NCBI GenBank assembly: GCA_951230915.1
Contig: OX579636.1
Location: forward strand, 30,253,567-30,317,566
DNA length: 64,000 nt
Origin: Antitrichia curtipendula
Lineage: Eukaryota > Streptophyta > Bryopsida > Hypnales > Leucodontaceae
Direction of reading: 5' to 3'
A program made the position numbers and the translations under genes. Below, in pieces: positions 37,501 to 49,500 of the stretch (the stretch's first letter is position 1; each line of letters begins with the position of its first letter). The notes under the pieces are model-generated. The model was given only the letters and a program-made list of their open reading frames with translations, did no database searches and was not told where the DNA came from.

Positions 37501-40500
37501 TGGGATCCATTTTCACGGTAAGTACACTTTTACAAGCTTGTAGAAATGGGGTTCATTGCATGCATTGGTAGGCGCTCCAACAAACATTCCTAGGTTGCAT
37601 GTGTGGGCTTGGTGTGCTCATTTTTTGTTTTCCAACCCTAAAGCAATGAGCTTGGCCAATGGATCTAAAAAGCCATGGCTTGGTCTTGGAGATATCCCTT
37701 GATGTGATGATGTGGACTAAATGTAGGGCCAAAAGGAGGAACCCAAAACACCCCCTCCAACAACGCATAGTCGTCCATCGACTCCGGTGGATCCATCTCC
37801 AGCTAGAGTTGCTGTTGAAAAGAAGGACCCCACGGATTCCAAGCACTCACCAACCACCAAACCAACACCACCAAGCGATAAGCGCGATGAGTATGTCCCC
37901 CATGGGTCGACACCAAGTGCATTGAGCACGGGAGGGGTTGGAGAAGCATTGGGATCCATTTTCACGGTATGTACACTTTTACAAGCTTGTAGAAATGGGG
38001 TTCATTGCATGCATTGGTAGGCGCTCCAACAAACATTCCGAGGTTGCATGTGTGGGCTTGGTGTGCTCATTTTTTGTTTTCCAACCCTAAAGCAATGAGC
38101 TTGGCCAATGGATCTAAAAAGCCATGGCTTGGTCTTGGAGATATCCCTTGATGTGATGATCTGGACTAAATGTAGGGCCAAAAGGAGGAACCCAAAACAC
38201 CCCCTCCAACAACGCAGAGTCGTCCATCGACTCCGGTGGACCCATCTCCAACTAGATTTGTTGTTGGAAAGAAGGACCCCACGGATTCCAAGCACTCACC
38301 AACCACCAAACCAAAACCACCAAGCGATAAGCGCGATGAGTATGTCCCCCACGGGTCGCCACCAAGTGCATTGCGCACGGAAGGGGTTGGAGAAGCATTG
38401 GGATCCATTTTCACGGTAAGTACACTTTTACAAGCTTGTAGAAATGGGGTTCATTGCATGCATTGGTAGGTGCTCCAACAAATTTTCCCAGGTTGCATGT
38501 GTGGGCTTGGTGTGCTCGTTTTCTATTTCTCAATCCTAAAGCAATGAGCTTGGCCAATGGATCTAAGAGACCATGGCTTGGTCTTGGAGATATCCCTTGA
38601 TGTGATGATGTGGACATAATGTAGGGCCAAAAGGAGGAACCCAAAACACCCCCTCCAACAACGCATAGTCGTCCATCGACTCCGGTGGATCCATCTCCAG
38701 CTAGAGTTGTTGTTGAAAAGAAGGACGCGACGGATTCCAAGCACTCACCACCCGCCAAACCAACACCACCAAGCGATAAGCGCGATGAGTATGTCTCCCA
38801 GGGGTCTCCACCTAGTGCAGTGAACCCGGGATGGGGTGGAAGGGCATCAAATATTTTCACGGTACATTCCCCTTGCAAGCTTACGGGCACACGTTTTTGT
38901 TCTCTTTGTTAGTAGGTGGTTAGGCTTTTTTCCATAATTTGCGTTTGAGGATGTGGACTTGACAATGGAGGACCAGTAGTGTTGGACTATGGTTTCTACC
39001 AGATTGGGTGGGTGGGTGTTTTGATTGCATCCGAGTTGCTTGGAGTGTGGAGCCTCATGTTTGAGTTTGGTCTAATTGGATTTTGATGTTGTTGGAGTGG
39101 TTTGTAGGGAGTGGATTCTTCGTTTCGTTCTTTCATCACCGAGGGTGGCTCATCCTCAAATGTCTTTGGTGGTGGCAATTTGGAGAAGTTGGCAAGCCAT
39201 GATGACAATGTCTCCCTAGTTGAAGGCCCGTGGGGATCAAAAGAAGAGACCACCTTCTATGATGGGAATGGTGACATCCTTGAAATTGAGGTTGCTTTTA
39301 ACAAGCAATGCATCTTGCGTATCCAAACCACTTACATTTTGAATGGAATGACCTTCAAGCAAGCTCCGCAAGGTGGCCCTGGTGGTGATGTGAGCAAGGT
39401 TAGTAACTTGTGGGAGACCCCTTTCTTGTGGTTTTCATGACCTTGTTGTATGGTAAGTAGTGTGGTGGGTGTTTTGAGGGGACAAATTGTGTTTTTGATT
39501 TGTTGCTCAAGACACCATGCACGGCGCTTGGTTCATACGTGTCCAATGGTGGTTGGTGATTGTCCATCAATGGATTCTCAATGTATGAATAGCTATAGCC
39601 AAGGTGTGATTTTAGATGGATTGACATTTTGTTTCTTGGAGATGCATTGCTCAATATATATATGTGTGGTGGTTCAATGCATTGTGTAGATCTCTCTTCA
39701 ATACCCCGACGAGTATTTGGTCCAAATCAAAGGAACCACTAGAGATGTAGTGGTGTCATCCCTCACGTTTGTTACCAACAAGAAGACGTATGGACCTTAC
39801 GGACCCACAACGGGAGGCACAAGTTTTGAAACGGTTCGGCATGGGAAAGTGAATGGCTTGTATGGTAGAGCAACATCATGCGTGCATAGCATTGGAGTTG
39901 TTAGTGCCAAGGTGGAAGATGTTCCAAACACAGGAATTGTCATTGTACAAGAGGCTTGGGGTGGTCAAGGTGGAGAATCCTTCTATGAAGGAAGCGGTGA
40001 TGTGATTGAGGTGCTTGTGTCCTACAACACTCTCCATGTTGTTTCTTTCCAAACCACTTATAGCCGTGGGGGGAAGACCTTCAAAGCAGAGCAACACGGC
40101 AACCAAAATGGCATTGGAACAAAACAAACCAAGGTAAGAGAGAGGACTAGTAGCCCTCCTCCGCTTGCATGTACCGCTAGTACAAGTTGTAGATGTGGAT
40201 CAATGACGGCTTTCAATTGTAATGGGAGGTTGAACCTTTGGATGTGGTGTCTATGCTTGAAGAATGAATGTTCAAATGCATGTGGTGAATGAAGTGGGTG
40301 CAATGTGTTTGGTAGATCTCTTTGAAGTATCCGGAGGAATACTTGGTGCAAGTCAAGGGTAGTAGCCACCACATCAATGGGCTTACCATCATAGAAAGCC
40401 TTGAGTTCATCACCAACAAACAAAGCTATGGACCTTATGGTGCATTGAAGCCCCAAGGCCAACTTAGATCTACCCCCAAGAACGGCAAAATTGTTGGCTT

Positions 40501-43500
40501 TTTTGGAAAGGCGGGTCATTTTGTGGATCAACTTGGCGTGGTCATCAGTTTTCCGTCGCAAAGAGATGACTTATTGATAGTGCAAGGATCTTGGGGAGGT
40601 CCGGGAGGGAAGCCTTTTAGCGACGGGAGAGGTGAGATTGTTGAAGTCCTTGTGAAGTACAACAAGAAGCAAATCATCTTGCTCCATGTGACGTATGAGC
40701 AAGGGGACACTCGATACAAGTCCCAACCGCACGGTGGACTTGACGGCGGTGAAACTAAACAGGTCCAACTTCCAATGAAGCCCTTAGACTTTCATGATGC
40801 GGTTTTGATGGTTGCAAGGGAGGTCCAAAAGAATGCCACGGTTTGTAATTGAAATGTAAAGTGCGTGGCTCCTACATGAGGTTGAACTTACGCATCAAAC
40901 TTGGTGGGAATGTGTGTGCAGATTTCTTTTGAAGATGGTGAGTACTTGGTCCAAGTGAAGGGAACCACGGGAAACATAGTCCCGGGTGGGACAATGGTGA
41001 CGTCCCTCACCTTCATCACCAACAAACAAACGCATGGACCGTTTGGCCCCACTACCGGTGGTGCATTTGAAACCAAGGCACATGGAAAGGTTGTTGGCTT
41101 ATTTGGAAGGTCAGGGAGTTTTTTGGATTCAATTGGTTTCATCACCGAGTTGCATCCGGGCAAGGCCTTACCGGCAACAACAAAGTTGGGTCCATGGGGC
41201 GGTCAAGGAGGGCGTGAGTTCTATGGTGGCCAAGGTGACATTGTGCGGATTGTGGTGTACCACAACCAAAGCCAAATCAATGGAATTCAAACCACATATG
41301 AGCAAGGTGGAGTTACTTTTGAACCGGTGACGTTTGGTAGCACCAACGGCGATACATCCAAGGTACTAATCACAACCATTTACTTCTTCTTCAATCAATA
41401 AAATATGCACTAGAATTGGAGAATATGCACAAATGCAAACATGGTACACATGTTCACAAACCCTTCTAAATATCATACAAATAGTGTGTGTAACCAAAAC
41501 ACCAACTTGAATCAATCATCTACGTTTCATCCAAATGGTTGTTGATATGATGTGTATGACAAATGTTGCATAAAAACCAAACAAGGTTAAAAAAAAAAAG
41601 TGGATTGACTTGGAAGTGACTTGGATCCAGATGACCTTGGATTTTCCAAATGAATACTTGACTCAAGTGAAGGGAACCACGGCCAAGGTGGGTTTCTTGG
41701 GATCAAACCGAGTAATCACTTCCTTGACATTCATCACCAACAAGCACACCTATGGTCCTTACGGTGTACTTAACGGATCAGAGTTTGGAAGTTCTCCAAG
41801 TCGGTTGGTGACTGGATTCTACGGTAGGGCGGGCAATAGCCTAGACCAATTTGGAGTCATCACCACGATCGATTGGGAAACAACGCATAGCTACTTGCTA
41901 ATGCACCGCGTGGACACAAGAAGTGGCGTGCACCTCCCAAGCGGGCCCACCACCAAGCCCTCCAAAGATGACCCCAACAAACCGCAACCACAACCCACGG
42001 TCCCAAAATTGGGTGGAGTGGCCACCGAATATTCTACGGTACGTTTTGGTCCATACAAGCTTGCGGACACAAGCATTGTTGCATGCATTGATAGGAGGTC
42101 AAACAATTGTCCCTTTGCTTGTGTGCACGCAACCGTTTTGACCAATTCATGAACACGAGTCATGAAGCAAATCAATGTAGATGACAAGTGGATCTAGGTG
42201 GCCGTCATGGCATTGGGCTTAGGGATATGGCTTGATGTGATGATGTGGACTAAATGTAGGGCCAAAAGGAGGAACCAAGAACATCCTCTCCACCAACGCA
42301 GAGTCATCCATCGACTCCGGTGGATCCAACTCCAGCTAGAGTTGTTGTTGGGAAGAAGGACTCCACGGACTCCAAGCACTCACCAACCACCAAACCAACA
42401 CCACCAAGCGATAAGCGGGATGAGTATATCCCCCACGGGTCGACACCAAGCGCATTGAACACGGGATGGGTTGGAGAGGCATTGGGATCCATTTTCACGG
42501 TATGTACACTTTTACAAGCTTGTAGAAATGGGGTTCATTGCATGCATTGGTAGGCGCTCCAACAAACATTCCTAGGTTGCATGTGTGGGCTTGGTGTGCT
42601 CATTTTTTGTTTTCCAATCCTAAAGCAATGAGCTTGGCCAATGGGTCTAAGAGACCGTGGCTTGGTCTTGGAGATATCCCTTGATGTGATGATGTGGACA
42701 TAATGTAGGGCCAAAAGGAGGAATCCAAAACACCCCCTCCAACAACGCAGAGTCGTCCATCCACTACGGTGGATCCATCTATAGCTAGAGTTGTTGATGG
42801 AAAGAAGGACTCCAAGGACTCCAAGCACTCACCAACCACCAAACCAACACCACCAAGCGATAAGCGAGATGAGTTTATCCCCCACGGGACGACACCAAAC
42901 GCATTGAACACGGGATGGGTTGGAGAGGCATTGGGATCCGTTTTCACGGTATGTACACTTTTACAAGCTTGTAGAAATGGGGTTCATTGCATGCATTGGT
43001 AGGCGCTCCAACAAACATTCCTAGGTTGCATGTGTGGGCTTGGTGTGCTCGTTTTCTATTTCTCAATCCTAAAGCAATGAGCTTGGCCAATGGATCTAAG
43101 AGACCATGGCTTGGTCTTGGAGATATCCCTTGATGTGATGATGTGGACTAAATGTAGGGCCAAAAGGAGGAACCCAAAACACCCCCTCCAACAACGCATA
43201 GTCGTCCATCGACTCCGGTGGATCCATCTCCAGCTAGAGTTGCTGTTGAAAAGGACCCCACGGATTCCAAGCACTCACCAACCACCAAACCAACACCACC
43301 AAGCGATAAGCGCGATGAGTATGTCCCCCACGGGTCGCCACCAAGCACATTGAACACGGGATGGGTTGGAGAGAGATTTGGATCCATTTCCACGGTAAGT
43401 ACACTTTTAGAAGCTTGTAGAAATGGGGTTCATTGCATGCATTGGTAGGCGCTCCAACAAACATTCCGAGGTTGCATGTGTGGGCTTGGTGTGCTCATTT

Positions 43501-46500
43501 TTTGTTTTCCAACCCTAAAGCAATGAGCTTGGCCAATGGGTCTAAGAGACCCTGGCTTGGTCTTGGAGATATCCCTTGATGTGATGATGTGGACATAATG
43601 TAGGGCCAAAGGGAGGAATCCAAAACACCCCCTCCAACAACGCATAGTCGTCCATCTACTACGGTGGATCCATCTATAGCTAGAGTTGTTGATGGAAAGA
43701 AGGACCCCACGGACTCCAAGCACTCACCAACCACCAAACCAACACCACCAAGCGATAAGCGCGATGAGTATGTCCCCCACGGGTCGCCACCAAGCGCATT
43801 GAACACGGGATGGGTTGGAGAGGCATTGGGATCCATTTCCACGGTAAGTACACTTTTAGAAGCTTGTAGAAATGGGGTTCATTGCATGCATTGGTAGGCG
43901 CTCCAACAAACATTCCGAGGTTGCATGTGTGGGCTTGGTGTGCTCATTTTTTGTTTTCCAACCCTAAAGCAATGAGCTTGGCCAATGGGTCTAAGAGACC
44001 CTGGCTTGGTCTTGGAGATATCCCTTGATGTGATGATGTGGACATAATGTAGGGCCAAAGGGAGGAATCCAAAACACCCCCTCCAACAACGCATAGTCGT
44101 CCATCTACTACGGTGGATCCATCTATAGCTAGAGTTGTTGATGGAAAGAAGGACCCCACGGACTCCAAGCACTCACCAACCACCAAACCAACACCACCAA
44201 GCGATAAGCGCGATGAGTATGTCCCCCACGGGTCGCCACCAAGCGCATTGAACACGGGATGGGTTGGAGAGGCATTGGGATCCATTTCCACGGTAAGTAC
44301 ACTTTTACAAGCTTGTAGAAATGGGGTTCATTGCATGCATTGGTAGGCGCTCCAACAAACATTCCGAGGTTGCATGTGTGGGCTTGGTATGCTCATTTTT
44401 TGTTTTCCAACCCTAAAGCAATGAGCTTGGCCAATGGATCTAAGAGACCCTGGCTTGGTCTTGGAGATATCCCTTGATGTGATGATGTGGACATAATGTA
44501 GGGCCAAAAGAAGGAATCCAAAACACCCCCTCCAACAACGCAGAGTCGTCCATCGACTCCGGTGGATCCATCTCCAGCTAGAGTTGCTGTTGAAAAGAAG
44601 GACCCCACGGATTCCAAGCACTCACCAACCACCAAACCAACACCACCAAGCGATAAGCGCGATGAGTATGTCCCCCACGGGTCGCCACCAAGCGCATTGA
44701 ACACGGGATGGGTTGGAGAGGCATTGGGATCCATTTCCACGGTAAGTACACTTTTACAAGCTTGTAGAAATGGGGTTCATTGCATGCATTGGTAGGCGCT
44801 CCAACAAACATTCCGAGGTTGCATGTGTGGGCTTGGTGTGCTCATTTTTCGTTTTCCAACCCTAAAGCAATGAGCTTGGCCAATGGGTCTAAGAGACCAT
44901 GGCTTGGTCTTGGAGATATCCCTTGATGTGATGATGTGGACTAAATGTAGGGCCAAAAGGAGGAATCCAAAACACCCCCTCCAACAACGCATAGTCGTCC
45001 ATCGACTCCGGTGGATCCATCTCCAGCTAGAGTTGCTGTTGAAAAGAAGGACCCCACGGATTCCAAGCACTCACCAACCACCAAACCAACACCACCAAGC
45101 GATAAGCGCGATGAGTATGTCCCCCACGGGTCGCCACCAAGCGCATTGAACACGGGATGGGTTGGAGAGGCATTGGGATCCATTTCCACGGTAAGTACAC
45201 TTTTACAAGCTTGTAGAAATGGGGTTCATTGCATGCATTGGTAGGCGCTCCAACAAACATTCCTAGGTTGCATGTGTGGGCTTGGTGTGCTCATTTTTTG
45301 TTTTCCAACCCTAAAGCAATGAGCTTGGCCAATGGGTCTAAGAGACCCTGGCTTGGTCTTGGAGATATCCCTTGATGTGATGATATGGACTAAATGTAGG
45401 GCCAAAAGGAGGAACCCAAAACACCCCCTCCAACAACGCATAGTCGTCCATCGACTCCGGTGGATCCATCTCCAGCTAGAGTTGCTGTTGAAAAGAAGGA
45501 CCCCACGGATTCCAAGCACTCACCAACCACCAAACCAACACCACCAAGCGATAAGCGCGATGAGTATGTCCCCCACGGGTCGACACCAAGTGCATTGAGC
45601 ACGGAAGGGGTTGGAGAAGCATTGGGATCCATTTTCACGGTAAGTACACTTTTACAAGCTTGTAGAAATGGGGTTCATTGCATGCATTGGTAGGTGCTCC
45701 AACAAATTTTCCCAGGTTGCATGTGTGGGCTTGGTGTGCTCGTTTTCTATTTCTCAATCCTAAAGCAATGAGCTTGGCCAATGGATCTAAGAGACCATGG
45801 CTTGGTCTTGGAGATATCCCTTGATGTGATGATGTGGACATAATGTAGGGCCAAAAGGAGGAACCCAAAACACCCCCTCCAACAACGCATAGTCGTCCAT
45901 CGACTCCGGTGGATCCATCTCCAGCTAGAGTTGTTGTTGAAAAGAAGGACGCGTCGGATGCCAAGCACTCACCACCCGCCAAACCAACACCACCAAGCGA
46001 TAAGCGCAATGAGTATGTCTCCCAGGGGTCTCCACCTAGTGCAGTGAACCCGGGATGGGGTGGAAGGGCATCAAATATTTTCACGGTACATTCCCCTTGC
46101 AAGCTTACGGGCACACGTTTTTGTTCTCTTTGTTAGTAGGTGGTTAGGCTTTTTTCCATAATTTGCGTTTGAGGATGTGGACTTGACAGTGGAGGACTAG
46201 TAGTGTTGGACCATGGTTTCTACCAGATTGGGTGGGTGGGTGTTTTGATTGCATCCGAGTTGCTTGGAGTGTGGAGCCTCATGTTTGAGTTTGGTCTAAT
46301 TGGATTTTGATGTTGTTGGAGTGGTTTGTAGGGAGTGGATTCTTCGTTTCGTTCTTTCATCACCGAGGGTGGCTCATCCTCAAATGTCTTTGGTGGTGGC
46401 AATTTGGAGAAGTTGGCAAGCCATGATGACAATGTCTCCCTAGTTGAAGGCCCGTGGGGATCAAAAGAAGAGACCACCTTCTATGATGGGAATGGTGACA

Positions 46501-49500
46501 TCCTTGAAATTGAGGTTGCTTTTAACAAGCAATGCATCTTGCGTATCCAAACCACTTACATTTTGAATGGAATGACCTTCAAGCAAGCTCCGCAAGGTGG
46601 CCCTGGTGGTGATGTGAGCAAGGTTAGTAACTTGTGGGAGACCCCTTTCTTGTGGTTTTCATGACCTTGTTGTATGGTAAGTAGTGTGGTGGGTGTTTTG
46701 AGGGGACAAATTGTGTTTTTGATTTGTTGCTCAAGACACCATGCACGGCGCTTGGTTCATACGTGTCCAATGGTGGTTGGTGATTGTCCATCAATGGATT
46801 CTCAATGTATGAATAGCTATAGCCAAGGTGTGATTTTAGATGGATTGACATTTTGTTTCTTGGAGATGCATTGCTCAATATATATATGTGTGGTGGTTCA
46901 ATGCATTGTGTAGATCTCTCTTCAATACCCCGACGAGTATTTGGTCCAAATCAAAGGAACCACTAGAGATGTAGTGGTGTCATCCCTCACGTTTGTTACC
47001 AACAAGAAGACGTATGGACCTTACGGACCCACAACGGGAGGCACAAGTTTTGAAACGGTTCGGCATGGGAAAGTGAATGGCTTGTATGGTAGAGCAACAT
47101 CATGCGTGCATAGCATTGGAGTTGTTAGTGCCAAGGTGGAAGATGTTCCAAACACAGGAATTGTCATTGTACAAGAGGCTTGGGGTGGTCAAGGTGGAGA
47201 ATCCTTCTATGAAGGAAGCGGTGATGTGATTGAGGTGCTTGTGTCCTACAACACTCTCCATGTTGTTTCTTTCCAAACCACTTATAGCCGTGGGGGGAAG
47301 ACCTTCAAAGCAGAGCAACACGGCAACCAAAATGGCATTGGAACAAAACAAACCAAGGTAAGAGAGAGGACTAGTAGCCCTCCTCCGCTTGCATGTACCG
47401 CTAGTACAAGTTGTAGATGTGGATCAATGACGGCTTTCAATTGTAATGGGAGGTTGAACCTTTGGATGTGGTGTCTATGCTTGAAGAATGAATGTTCAAA
47501 TGCATGTGGTGAATGAAGTGGGTGCAATGTGTTTGGTAGATCTCTTTGAAGTATCCGGAGGAATACTTGGTGCAAGTCAAGGGTAGTAGCCACCACATCA
47601 ATGGGCTTACCATCATAGAAAGCCTTGAGTTCATCACCAACAAACAAAGCTATGGACCTTATGGTGCATTGAAGCCCCAAGGCCAACTTAGATCTACCCC
47701 CAAGAACGGCAAAATTGTTGGCTTTTTTGGAAAGGCGGGTCATTTTGTGGATCAACTTGGCGTGGTCATCAGTTTTCCGTCGCAAAGAGATGACTTATTG
47801 ATAGTGCAAGGATCTTGGGGAGGTCCGGGAGGGAAGCCTTTTAGCGACGGGAGAGGTGAGATTGTTGAAGTCCTTGTGAAGTACAACAAGAAGCAAATCA
47901 TCTTGCTCCATGTGACGTATGAGCAAGGGGACACTCGATACAAGTCCCAACCGCACGGTGGACTTGACGGCGGTGAAACTAAACAGGTCCAACTTCCAAT
48001 GAAGCCCTTAGACTTTCATGATGCGGTTTTGATGGTTGCAAGGGAGGTCCAAAAGAATGCCACGGTTTGTAATTGAAATGTAAAGTGCGTGGCTCCTACA
48101 TGAGGTTGAACTTACGCATCAAACTTGGTGGGAATGTGTGTGCAGATTTCTTTTGAAGATGGTGAGTACTTGGTCCAAGTGAAGGGAACCACGGGAAACA
48201 TAGTCCCGGGTGGGACAATGGTGACGTCCCTCACCTTCATCACCAACAAACAAACGCATGGACCGTTTGGCCCCACTACCGGTGGTGCATTTGAAACCAA
48301 GGCACATGGAAAGGTTGTTGGCTTATTTGGAAGGTCAGGGAGTTTTTTGGATTCAATTGGTTTCATCACCGAGTTGCATCCGGGCAAGGCCTTACCGGCA
48401 ACAACAAAGTTGGGTCCATGGGGCGGTCAAGGAGGGCGTGAGTTCTATGGTGGCCAAGGTGACATTGTGCGGATTGTGGTGTACCACAACCAAAGCCAAA
48501 TCAATGGAATTCAAACCACATATGAGCAAGGTGGAGTTACTTTTGAACCGGTGACGTTTGGTAGCACCAACGGCGATACATCCAAGGTACTAATCACAAC
48601 CATTTACTTCTTCTTCAATCAATAAAATATGCACTAGAATTGGAGAATATGCACAAATGCAAACATGGTACACATGTTCACAAACCCTTCTAAATATCAT
48701 ACAAATAGTGTGTGTAACCAAAACACCAACTTGAATCAATCATCTACGTTTCATCCAAATGGTTGTTGATATGATGTGTATGACAAATGTTGCATAAAAA
48801 CCAAACAAGGTTAAAAAAAAAAAGTGGATTGACTTGGAAGTGACTTGGATCCAGATGACCTTGGATTTTCCAAATGAATACTTGACTCAAGTGAAGGGAA
48901 CCACGGCCAAGGTGGGTTTCTTGGGATCAAACCGAGTAATCACTTCCTTGACATTCATCACCAACAAGCACACCTATGGTCCTTACGGTGTACTTAACGG
49001 ATCAGAGTTTGGAAGTTCTCCAAGTCGGTTGGTGACTGGATTCTACGGTAGGGCGGGCAATAGCCTAGACCAATTTGGAGTCATCACCACGATCGATTGG
49101 GAAACAACGCATAGCTACTTGCTAACGCACCGCGTGGACACAAGAAGTGGCGTGCACCTCCCAAGCGGGCCCACCACCAAGCCCTCCAAAGATGACCCCA
49201 ACAAACCGCAACCACAACCCACGGTCCCAAAATTGGGTGGAGTGGCCACCGAATATTCTACGGTACGTTTTGGTCCATACAAGCTTGCGGACACAAGCAT
49301 TGTTGCATGCATTGATAGGAGGTCAAACAATTGTCCCTTTGCTTGTGTGCACGCAACCGTTTTGACCAATTCATGAACACGAGTCATGAAGCAAATCAAT
49401 GTAGATGACAAGTGGATCTAGGTGGCCGTCATGGCATTGGGCTTAGGGATATGGCTTGATGTGATGATGTGGACTAAATGTAGGGCCAAAAGGAGGAACC

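Larger units (their letters stand above)
39108..46331 (+). repeat. Superunit 1 (jacalin block + 9 linkers), 7,224 bp
   Basis: The distance from exon A of block 1 to exon A of block 2 is 7,224 bp. It exceeds superunit 2 by 2,242 bp, which is five monomers minus the 3-bp in-frame deletion. Confidence 0.9.

Noticed and set aside
38411..38890. Antisense open frames of up to 159 codons in every 449-bp monomer
   Set aside because: They cross the exon-intron boundaries of the sense gene, carry no motif and recur only because the monomer recurs. Conservation of in-frame 3-bp indels and splice sites supports the sense strand.
39400..39689. Intronic frames of about 80 codons repeated in each jacalin block
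   Set aside because: They are in the intron between exons A and B. Their identity among blocks follows from the recent block duplication, as all introns are equally conserved.
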